NCBI GenBank assembly: GCA_021823875.1
Contig: JAKAMD010000090.1
Span: forward strand, 1 to 10,551
From: Pseudomonadota bacterium
Lineage (GTDB): Bacteria; Pseudomonadota; Alphaproteobacteria; Rhizobiales; Xanthobacteraceae
Reading direction: 5' to 3'
DNA: 10,551 nt
The position numbers and the translations under genes are program-made. Shown piece after piece: positions 4,933-10,551 of the stretch. The notes under the pieces are model-generated. The model worked only from the letters and a program-made list of their open reading frames with translations. It did not search any database and was not told where the DNA came from. Position 1 is the first letter of the stretch. Each line of letters opens with the position of its first letter.

Positions 4933-6980
4933 GCGGGAAGGACGTCCGTTAAGCCACGCTTCTTGAGCAGCGCGTCGACTGTCGGCAGGCGGCCGCGGAA
5001 AGCTTTGTAGGCCTCGGCCGGGTCGCGCAGATTGCCGGCGCCGTAGATGAAGTCGCGCAGCTTCTTGGCGGTGGTGGGATCAAAGGCGTTGCCGGTTTCC
5101 TGGAAGGCTTCGAAGGCGTCGGCGTCCAGCACCTCCGACCACATGTATGAATAGTAGCCGGACGCATAGCCATCGCCTGCGAACAGATGCTGGAAGTGCG
5201 GCAGCCGGTGGCGCATCACGATCTCGGCCGGCATGTGCAGCGCGTCGAGTTCGCGCTTCTCGAACGCTGTCACATCGAGCGTGCTCGCGTCCGCCAGCGC
5301 GTGAATGTCGAGATCGACCAGCGCGCAGGAGGTGTATTCGACGGTGGCGAAGCCCTGGTTATAGGTGCGCGTCGCCAGCAGGCGGTCGAGCAAGGCCTGC
5401 GGCATCGCCGCGCCGGTGCGGTAGTGGCGGGCGTAGGCTTGCAAGATCTCCGGCACTTCCAGCCAGTGCTCGTAGAGTTGCGAGGGCAGTTCGACGAAAT
5501 CGCTCGGCACCGCGGTGCCGGAAAGCAGCGGGTAGGTCACGTTCGACAGCATGCCGTGCAGCGCGTGACCGAACTCGTGGAACAGCGTTCGCGCATCGTC
5601 GAAGGAGAGCAGCGCCGGTTCGCCGGCGGCCGGCTTGGCGAAATTGCAGATGTTGAGGATGACCGGCTTGATGTCGCCGACCAGCTTTTCCTGGTCGCGC
5701 AGCGACGTCATCCAAGCGCCGGAATACTTGGAGGCGCGGGCGTAGTAGTCACCGATGAACAGCGCGACCTCTTTGCCGTCGGCGTCCGTCACCTGCCAGG
5801 CGCGCGCATCCTTGTGGTAGAGCGGCACGTCCACGGCCGTGAAAGTGAGACCAAACAGACGGCGCGCGGTCTCGAAGGCGGCCTCGACCATCTTGTCGAG
5901 CTGGAAATAGGGCTTGATCTCGGCTTCGTCCAAGTCGAACTCGGCCTTGCGCCGCTTTTCGGCGTAATAGCGCCAGTCCCACGGCGCGAGCGCGAAATTG
6001 CCGCCCTCGTCCGCGATCAGTTTCTGCAAGGCGTCGCGTTCGACGCCGGCCCTGGCACGGGCGCGGGTCCAGACATTTTCCAAGAGTTCGCGCGCGGCAC
6101 CGGGGGTCTTCGCCATCTGATCGTCGAGCCGGTAGTCGGCGAAGGTGTCGAAGCCCAGGAGCTTGGCGCGTTCCGCACGCAAAGCGACCATTTCCTTGAT
6201 GAGGGCGCGGTTGTCGGTCGCCCCGCCGTTCTCGCCGCGCCTGATCCAGACCTGGAAGATCTTTTCGCGCAAATCGCGGCGCGTCGAGAACTGCAGGAAC
6301 GGCTCGACCGAGGAGCGCGTCAGCGTGAAGGCGTATTTTCCCGGCTTGCCGCGCTCTTCCGCCGTGGCGCGGGCGGCGGCGCGGGCGAAATCCGGCAGAC
6401 CGTCGAGATCGGCCTCATCGAGCAGCAGTTCGTAGGATTTCTCGTCGGCCAAGACGTTCTGCCCGAACGCGGTGCCGAGGCTCGCCAAACGCTCGTTGAT
6501 GGCGGCGAGCCGGTCTTGGCTGTTCTTTTCCAGCGCGGCGCCGGCCCGCACGAAGCGGATGTGATAGCGATCGAGCACGCGGGCCTGCTCGGACGTCAGT
6601 CCGAGGCTATCGCGGCGGGCGTAAAGGTCGGCGATGCGGGCATAGAGCGCACGGTTGAGATAGATCGCATTGCCGTGGCGGGCGAGCAGCGGCGAGACGT
6701 CGCGCTCAACGGCCTCGATGGCATCGCTGGTGTCGGCACCGGCCAGCACAAAGAACACGTTGGCGACGCGTTCGAGCGCGCGGCCGCCGCGCTCCAGCGC
6801 TTCGATGGTGTTTTTGAAGGTCGGCGCCGCCGGATCGGCGGCAATCCGATCGATTTCGGCGCGGTGCGCCGCAAGCGCGGCATCGAAGGCCGGACGGAAC
6901 CGGTCGGGGGTAATCGCGCCAAACGGCGGCAGCCCGAAGCGGGCGGTCCATTCGGCAAGCAGGGGATTTTGGTCGGTCAT
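4929..6980 (-). CDS. dcp: M3-family metallopeptidase (peptidyl-dipeptidase Dcp / oligopeptidase A type)
   Basis: This 683-residue zinc peptidase of the thimet oligopeptidase family is full length. The zinc motif HEFGH is at 468-472 in DARTLFHEFGHALHG, and the third ligand is probably E497 in DFVELPSQ, 25 residues further. GYYSYMWSEVLDADAF near the C-terminus is a family hallmark involved in substrate binding. The N-terminal half is the expected helical domain. There is no signal peptide, so it should act in the cytoplasm on short peptides, either as a dipeptidyl carboxypeptidase or as an endo-oligopeptidase; these are hard to separate from sequence. The start ATG (6980) has AGGG close upstream, and that sequence lies in a hairpin in the 23-nt gap after the metal ATPase gene. 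Its stop overlaps the GGT-like start by 4 nt, so the two may cooperate in peptide breakdown. Confidence 0.93.
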   Translation of the reverse strand: MTDQNPLLAEWTARFGLPPFGAITPDRFRPAFDAALAAHRAEIDRIAADPAAPTFKNTIEALERGGRALERVANVFFVLAGADTSDAIEAVERDVSPLLARHGNAIYLNRALYARIADLYARRDSLGLTSEQARVLDRYHIRFVRAGAALEKNSQDRLAAINERLASLGTAFGQNVLADEKSYELLLDEADLDGLPDFARAAARATAEERGKPGKYAFTLTRSSVEPFLQFSTRRDLREKIFQVWIRRGENGGATDNRALIKEMVALRAERAKLLGFDTFADYRLDDQMAKTPGAARELLENVWTRARARAGVERDALQKLIADEGGNFALAPWDWRYYAEKRRKAEFDLDEAEIKPYFQLDKMVEAAFETARRLFGLTFTAVDVPLYHKDARAWQVTDADGKEVALFIGDYYARASKYSGAWMTSLRDQEKLVGDIKPVILNICNFAKPAAGEPALLSFDDARTLFHEFGHALHGMLSNVTYPLLSGTAVPSDFVELPSQLYEHWLEVPEILQAYARHYRTGAAMPQALLDRLLATRTYNQGFATVEYTSCALVDLDIHALADASTLDVTAFEKRELDALHMPAEIVMRHRLPHFQHLFAGDGYASGYYSYMWSEVLDADAFEAFQETGNAFDPTTAKKLRDFIYGAGNLRDPAEAYKAFRGRLPTVDALLKKRGLTDVLPA

Positions 6981-6999
6981 ACGCCCTATCTACGGGCGT
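6981..6999 (-). promoter_or_regulatory. Intercistronic hairpin over the dcp ribosome binding site
   Basis: In the 23-nt gap between the ATPase stop and the peptidase ATG, ACGCCC pairs with GGGCGT (6 bp, 7-nt loop). The stem ends at the base next to the ATG and contains the only purine-rich stretch (AGGG) that could bind the ribosome. It may tune peptidase translation relative to the ATPase or mark an mRNA processing site. This is inferred from sequence alone. Confidence 0.4.
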
Positions 7000-7003
7000 C
7001 CCC

Positions 7004-8842
7004 TCACCCGCGCAACGCCCGGAGCGCGTTGAAGATGACCGCCACGTCGATCACTTCCTGCAGCAGCGCGCCCTCCACCGGCGCCAGATGACCGAATGCC
7101 GCCGCGATCATGGCGGCGATCGAGAGCCCGATCCCGGCGATCACACTTTCTAGCGCGATGAAGCGCGAGCGCCGCGCGATCTTGATCGCCGGCAGGATGC
7201 GGTCGAGGTCGTCGACCAGAAGCACCACGTCGGCGGCTTCCGCCGAGGCCGCCGCCCCCTTGGCGCCCATGGCGATGCCGACATCGGCGGCGGCGAGGGC
7301 CGGCGCGTCGTTGATACCGTCGCCGACCATCACGACCGGCCCGTTCTTGCGCTCCGCCAGCACCACCAGGATCTTCTGATCGGGGGTAAGCTCCGAGCGC
7401 ACTTGATCCAGCGACAGGCCGGCGGTGACCGCGGAAGCGACCTCTTGCCGGTCTCCAGTCGCCAGCACGATGCGGTCGATGCCGAGGTCGCGCAGCGCGC
7501 GCAGCAGCTGCTCGGTGCCGGCCCGCAATTCGTCCGACAGGATCAGCAGGCCGGCCACCCGGCCATCGATCGCCACCGCGACCACGATGGCGCCGGGCGG
7601 CCGATCGCGCGTAAGGTCAGCCAAATCGCCGTCGCCAACCTTGCTGGCGATAAAATGCACCCCGCCAACCACGACCTCGCGCCCGTCGACGAGCCCGATG
7701 ATGCCTTCGCCGGGCGTCTCCACAACGTCGACCGGGATCGTCAGCTTCAGTCCCTTGGCGCGCGCCTCGGTCACCAGCGTCTGAGCGATGATGTGCTTGG
7801 AAGCCTGGTCGAGCGAGGCGGCGAGCTGCAGCAGTTCGTCGGCGGTGAAGTGGTCGGCCACCCGCGTCGCCACCAGATGGGCCTCGCCTAAGGTGAGCGT
7901 GCCGGTCTTGTCGATGACGAGCGCGCGCACCGCCGCCAGGGACTCGATCGCCTTGCCGCCCTTGATCAGGATGCCGAGCTTGGCCGCGCGCGAGAGGCCG
8001 GAGACGATGGCGACCGGCACCGCCAGGATCAGAGGACAAGGCGTCGCCACCACCAGCACCGCCACCGCCCGGATCGGATCACCGGCCAGCGCCCAGGCGA
8101 GCGCCGCCAAAGCGACCGTAACCACCAGGAAGACGATGGCGTAGCGGTCGGCGATACGCGACATCGGCGCGCGCGAACGCTGGGCGGCCTCCACCAGCCG
8201 CACGATGCCGGCATAGGTACTTTCGTCAGCCCGCCGCGTGGCGGTCAGATCGAAAGCTTCGCCGGCATTGGTCGAGCCGCTGAGCGCCGCCTCACCCGGC
8301 TTGAGCTGCACCGGCACCGATTCGCCGGTCAGCGCCGACTGGTCGAGCACCGCGACGCCGCTCGCGATCGTGCCGTCGACCGGCACCACGTCGCCCCGGC
8401 GCACCAAAAGCCGGTCGCCCGGCATGATGAGGTCGAGCGCAATCTCCTCCAGTGCGCCATCGCGGTGGCGCACGGCCGTGCGCGGCACCCGCGACAGCAG
8501 CGCGGTCATCTCGCGACTCGCCTGCCGCTCGGCATAGCTCTCCAGATACTGGCCGCCGGCATACATCAGGGCGACGATGGCGGCCGCGAGCTGCTCGCCG
8601 AAGGCCAGCGCCGCCGTCATGGACAGTGCCGCCACGATGTCGAGGCCGACCTCCCCGCGCTTGAGGCTGGTGACGATCTCGGTGACGAGCGCCAGCAGCA
8701 CCGGCAGCGTGGCGACCGTCCAGACCGTGGCCGCCCAGTCCGCGCGGCCGGCGAACCAAAGGACGAGGCCGACGGCCAGGCCGAGGGCGGCGAGGCCGGC
8801 AAAGAAAGGGCGGGCGAGCTTGAGGGCGCGGGCAGTGTCCAT
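7004..8842 (-). CDS. P1B-type heavy-metal ATPase with TPC motif, lacking an N-terminal metal-binding domain
   Basis: This 612-residue ATP-driven metal pump has LTGES (171-175) in the actuator domain, the membrane metal motif TPCP (267-270), phosphorylation site DKTGT (D311), TGD (462-464), GDGIND (508-513), and a final helix ending QEVIDVAVIFNALRAL. TPC replaces the usual CPC. That variant is known from a less-studied P1B class, some members of which move nickel, iron or cobalt, but the C-terminal hemerythrin domain seen in some of these is absent. The protein starts at the first membrane helices, without an HMA or His-rich domain. The usual SEHP of the nucleotide domain reads SKHI (348-351), with Ile for Pro, perhaps a subgroup trait. 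The ATG at 8842 has no clear ribosome binding site. A FixK/FNR-like box is centred about 41 bp upstream. It appears to head a unit with the downstream peptidase and GGT-like genes. The metal is unknown. Confidence 0.92.
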   Translation of the reverse strand: MDTARALKLARPFFAGLAALGLAVGLVLWFAGRADWAATVWTVATLPVLLALVTEIVTSLKRGEVGLDIVAALSMTAALAFGEQLAAAIVALMYAGGQYLESYAERQASREMTALLSRVPRTAVRHRDGALEEIALDLIMPGDRLLVRRGDVVPVDGTIASGVAVLDQSALTGESVPVQLKPGEAALSGSTNAGEAFDLTATRRADESTYAGIVRLVEAAQRSRAPMSRIADRYAIVFLVVTVALAALAWALAGDPIRAVAVLVVATPCPLILAVPVAIVSGLSRAAKLGILIKGGKAIESLAAVRALVIDKTGTLTLGEAHLVATRVADHFTADELLQLAASLDQASKHIIAQTLVTEARAKGLKLTIPVDVVETPGEGIIGLVDGREVVVGGVHFIASKVGDGDLADLTRDRPPGAIVVAVAIDGRVAGLLILSDELRAGTEQLLRALRDLGIDRIVLATGDRQEVASAVTAGLSLDQVRSELTPDQKILVVLAERKNGPVVMVGDGINDAPALAAADVGIAMGAKGAAASAEAADVVLLVDDLDRILPAIKIARRSRFIALESVIAGIGLSIAAMIAAAFGHLAPVEGALLQEVIDVAVIFNALRALRG

Positions 8843-8876
8843 GCGGCCAACTTGCCGCGTTCAGACGGCGGCACCC

Positions 8877-8890
8877 TTGCGCAAGATCAA
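8877..8890 (-). promoter_or_regulatory. FixK/FnrL (CRP-FNR family) binding site
   Basis: Read leftward the site is TTGA-TCTTGC-GCAA; read rightward it is TTGC-GCAAGA-TCAA. This matches the rhizobial FixK2 consensus TTG(A/C)-N6-(T/G)CAA, used by oxygen-responsive regulators. Its centre (8883/8884) is about 41 bp from the A of the ATPase start codon. A class II site at -41.5 would place transcription start at or next to the ATG, implying a leaderless or nearly leaderless mRNA. It could also act on the divergent gene at 8985. Confidence 0.6.
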
Positions 8891-8984
8891 GGACTTGCGC
8901 CGGCGCCCCGGAACCGGCGCGCACTCAGCGACTTGATTCGACGGGCCAATTCGGCTTGATTGCGCCCGTCAACAGGAGGCCGCG

Positions 8985-9353
8985 ATGGCCAAATCCAAGT
9001 CCCGGTCGAAATCGAAGACACAGGCCCAGCCGGCGCCGAGCGCAGCCGAGCCGGCCGCGAAGCCGGAGGCGGCAGTCGCGGCCGAGTCGACGAGGCCTGC
9101 GGCGAAGCCGGCGGGCGGACGTCTCCGCATCGTCTGGCCGCATGTCTCGACCGTGGTCAGCGCTACCATCCTGATCGGCGCCGAGGTGTTCGGCGCCGCC
9201 TTCGCCGCCTCATGGGCGATCGCGACGCTGTTCGGCTTCGGCTTCCTCGGCGCGCGTATCCTCGATGTCGTGCTGATGCTGTGCGGCCTTGCCGTCATGG
9301 TGCAGTTCGTTCGCTCGGCGCACCTGATCGAGCCATTCACCGCGCGTGAGTAA
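8985..9353 (+). CDS. Small membrane protein of unknown function with a basic Ala/Pro-rich tail
   Basis: The 122-residue product is not one I recognise. Residues 1-47 are low-complexity and basic (MAKSKSRSKSKTQAQPAPS..., rich in Lys, Ala, Pro and Glu), probably disordered and cytoplasmic by the positive-inside rule. A hydrophobic stretch follows at about 53-88 (VSTVVSATILIGAEVFGAAF and onward) and a second at about 92-107, so one long or two to three short membrane segments are likely. The C-terminus is short (HLIEPFTARE). The ATG has an excellent ribosome binding site, AGGAGG at 8973-8978, 6 nt before the start, which supports a real gene. It is divergent from the metal ATPase across a 142-bp spacer with the FixK-like box, so shared oxygen regulation is possible. 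No motif indicates enzymatic activity. No clear terminator follows. Confidence 0.72.
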   Translation: MAKSKSRSKSKTQAQPAPSAAEPAAKPEAAVAAESTRPAAKPAGGRLRIVWPHVSTVVSATILIGAEVFGAAFAASWAIATLFGFGFLGARILDVVLMLCGLAVMVQFVRSAHLIEPFTARE

Positions 9354-9428
9354 AGCGCGCGTTAAGGCAGCGCAGCGGTCTCCCACAAAAAAATTAAGAA
9401 AGATTTGGTGTGCGGAGAACTAAATCTC

Positions 9429-9457
9429 TTGCATCACGCGCAAAATTTGTTATTTCC
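9429..9457 (+). promoter_or_regulatory. Candidate sigma-70 promoter of the ornithine decarboxylase leader
   Basis: The only AT-rich island in the 507-nt gap is at about 9385-9460. Within it TTGCAT (9429-9434) and TATTTC (9451-9456) are separated by 16 nt and loosely resemble -35 and -10 boxes. This would start transcription near 9463, just before the structured leader. The match is weak (TTGCAT 4/6, TATTTC 3/6), so other positions in the island are possible. Confidence 0.28.
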
Positions 9458-9462
9458 GCTTT

Positions 9463-9860
9463 GCCCAATTTCGCACGTGCCTGTGGCCGCGTGTCGGTCG
9501 GTAGGTAGCCGGACAAGAGGCCGGCCAGCCGCCTGGAGAGAAGAGCCAAGCTCTCCAAGAAATCTGACCGGCAGCTGGAGGCGAAACCAGCACAGTCTGC
9601 TCTCAGCAGGCGACGCGGCTTAAAGCAACGACGGAGCGGGCTTCCTTGGTCTCTGCCGGTCTCCACCACCGGCACCGGGTCACCGAAGAGGCTTGTCCAT
9701 CTTGCCAACAGTGCGGTGGGGTCTCCCCTCCAATCCGAGGCAGCTACTGCGGTTGAAGAGCTAAGCGGCGACGTACGTCCCCAAAGCGTACCGCCTCCAA
9801 GCTTCCGAACCGCGACATCGGGCGGCTGAGACCGTCCCTATGAGCTGGGAGTTTGCGCCA
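9463..9860 (+). ncRNA. Structured 5' leader, probably the alphaproteobacterial speF RNA motif
   Basis: The 507-nt gap before the ornithine decarboxylase has no ATG on the plus strand between 9354 and 9839 and no convincing ORF, yet it holds several strong hairpins. These are TGGAGAG (9534-9540)/CTCTCCA (9551-9557); TGCCGGT (9654-9660)/ACCGGCA (9668-9674); and GGCG-AC-GTACG (9767-9777)/CGTAC-CGCC (9787-9795). The speF motif is an established conserved RNA found upstream of this decarboxylase gene in alphaproteobacteria, proposed as a cis-regulatory leader with unproven ligand. The position, length and structure here fit. Near the 3' end the ribosome binding site GGGAG (9847-9851) can pair with TCCC (9835-9838) or more distantly with CTCCC (9723-9727), suggesting control of translation. 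The 5' boundary is a guess from the candidate promoter. I have not run a covariance search. Confidence 0.7.
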
Positions 9861-10551
9861 ATGACCGAGCGCATCCGCGAATTTCTGCGTAACCGCCGCG
9901 AGGACGGCCCCTGCCTGGTCGTCGATCTCGACGTCGTGCGCGACAATTACCACGCCTTCGCCAAGGCGTTGCCCGACACCCGCGTATTCTACGCGGTGAA
10001 GGCCAATCCGGCGCCGGAAGTGCTGGCGCTGCTCGCCAAGCTCGGCTCCTGCTTCGACACCGCCTCGGTCGCCGAGATCGAGATGGTGCTGGCCGCCGGC
10101 GCGGCGCCTGACCGCATTTCCTATGGCAACACCATCAAGAAGGAGCGCGATATCGCCCGCGCCTTTGAGCTGGGCGTGCGCCTCTACGCGGTCGACTGCC
10201 AAGCCGAGGTCGACAAGGTCGCCCGCGCGGCGCCTGGTTCCAAGGTGTTCTGCCGCATCCTCTCCGACTGCGTCGGGGCGGAGTGGCCGCTGTCGCGCAA
10301 GTTCGGCTGCGAGCCGGCCATGGCCGTGGACGTGCTGGAGCACGCCCTGCGCCAAGGGCTGGAACCGCACGGCGTGTCGTTCCACGTCGGCTCCCAGCAG
10401 CGCAACCAGCACGCCTGGGACCGCGCGCTCGCTTCGGCGGCCGCGGTGTTCAAGGAGTGCAGCGAGCGCGGCATGAACCTCGCGATGGTCAACCTGGGCG
10501 GCGGCTTCCCGACCAAGTACCTGAAGAACGTGCCGACGGTGAAAACCTACG
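9861..10551 (+). CDS. speF: Ornithine decarboxylase, fold type III (PLP-dependent), N-terminal part
   Basis: Two hundred and thirty residues are present before the window ends. The alanine-racemase-fold barrel is clear: the PLP lysine K47 in VFYAVKANP (42-50), CFDTAS (64-69), GVSFHVGSQ (171-179) with H175 stacking on the cofactor, and the glycine loop NLGGGFPTKY (211-220) that binds PLP phosphate. The opening MTERIREFLRNRREDGPCLVVDL is typical of alphaproteobacterial ornithine (or lysine/ornithine) decarboxylases, which make putrescine for polyamines in the cytoplasm. The start at 9861 has GGGAG (9847-9851) 9 nt upstream; an in-frame ATG at 9840 would add seven residues (MSWEFAP) but has no ribosome binding site. 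The C-terminal domain with the catalytic cysteine region is outside the window, so ornithine versus lysine preference cannot be judged. Expression is probably governed by the long leader RNA. Confidence 0.92.
   Translation, partial: MTERIREFLRNRREDGPCLVVDLDVVRDNYHAFAKALPDTRVFYAVKANPAPEVLALLAKLGSCFDTASVAEIEMVLAAGAAPDRISYGNTIKKERDIARAFELGVRLYAVDCQAEVDKVARAAPGSKVFCRILSDCVGAEWPLSRKFGCEPAMAVDVLEHALRQGLEPHGVSFHVGSQQRNQHAWDRALASAAAVFKECSERGMNLAMVNLGGGFPTKYLKNVPTVKTY

Noticed and set aside
5187..7091. Very long open frame (634 codons) on the plus strand opposite the M3 peptidase gene
   Set aside because: It is antisense to a full-length peptidase with intact zinc motif. High GC leaves antisense frames open, and the translated product has no recognisable domain.
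8956..8972. Second dyad TTGA...TCAA resembling a FixK/FNR box before the 8985 gene
   Set aside because: The half-sites are separated by 9 nt rather than 6, which does not fit this regulator family.
9342..9364. Terminator-like GCGCG...CGCGC inverted repeat at the end of the 8985 gene
   Set aside because: The stem is only 5 bp and is not followed by a T run, so it does not make a credible intrinsic terminator.
9394..9708. Minus-strand 104-codon frame inside the 507-nt gap
   Set aside because: It has no recognisable domain and crosses the strong leader hairpins; the RNA explanation fits the conserved position better.
9744..10412. Minus-strand frame over the leader and the ornithine decarboxylase start
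   Set aside because: It overlaps a clear PLP-enzyme coding region and the structured leader; the product shows no family features.

Overview
The window reads as chromosomal DNA of a GC-rich alphaproteobacterium, probably a Hyphomicrobiales member near Bradyrhizobium, Rhodopseudomonas or Xanthobacteraceae. The clues are high-GC codon use, tandem hairpin intergenic palindromes of the rhizobial kind, a FixK/FnrL-type box, and a long untranslated leader before a fold-III ornithine decarboxylase, which is where the alphaproteobacterial speF RNA motif sits. This placement is inference; no marker gene is present.

Left part (1-2104): the 5' end of a TRAP transporter small permease runs leftward off the edge. 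Divergent from it is a three-gene nitrile hydratase cluster: cobalt-type alpha subunit (CTLCSC claw), beta subunit, and a small activator/accessory protein. The genes are not tightly packed. They are separated by two gaps of exactly 118 nt, each filled by a tandem-hairpin palindromic repeat whose right end supplies part of the next gene's ribosome binding site. A third, different palindrome (2106-2201) separates this cluster from the convergent cation diffusion facilitator gene.

Middle part (2225-8842, all minus strand): in transcription order, a P1B-type metal ATPase with a TPC motif and no N-terminal metal-binding domain, then (23 nt gap) an M3-family oligopeptidase/peptidyl-dipeptidase, then (ATGA overlap) a cytoplasmic gamma-glutamyltransferase-family Ntn hydrolase. 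The first three look like one transcription unit. After a fourth palindrome (3212-3334) comes the CDF metal exporter, probably with its own promoter. A FixK/FNR-like box lies directly upstream of the ATPase gene and suggests oxygen-responsive expression.

Right part (8985-10551): a small lysine/alanine/proline-tailed membrane protein of unknown function is divergent from the ATPase. It is followed by about 507 nt without a gene, which contains no ATG on the plus strand until 9840 and carries several strong hairpins. This is best explained as the speF leader RNA in front of the ornithine decarboxylase gene, which is cut off by the window edge.

Functionally, the window joins nitrile-to-amide hydration by a metalloenzyme, two metal efflux systems, peptide and gamma-glutamyl/amide hydrolysis, and polyamine synthesis. 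Whether the metal exporters serve the cobalt enzyme is unproven. I see no complete novel defence or mobile system. The most unusual features are regulatory: repeats that donate ribosome binding sites, an overlapping short reading frame at the nitrile hydratase start, SD-masking hairpins, and the FixK-like box.
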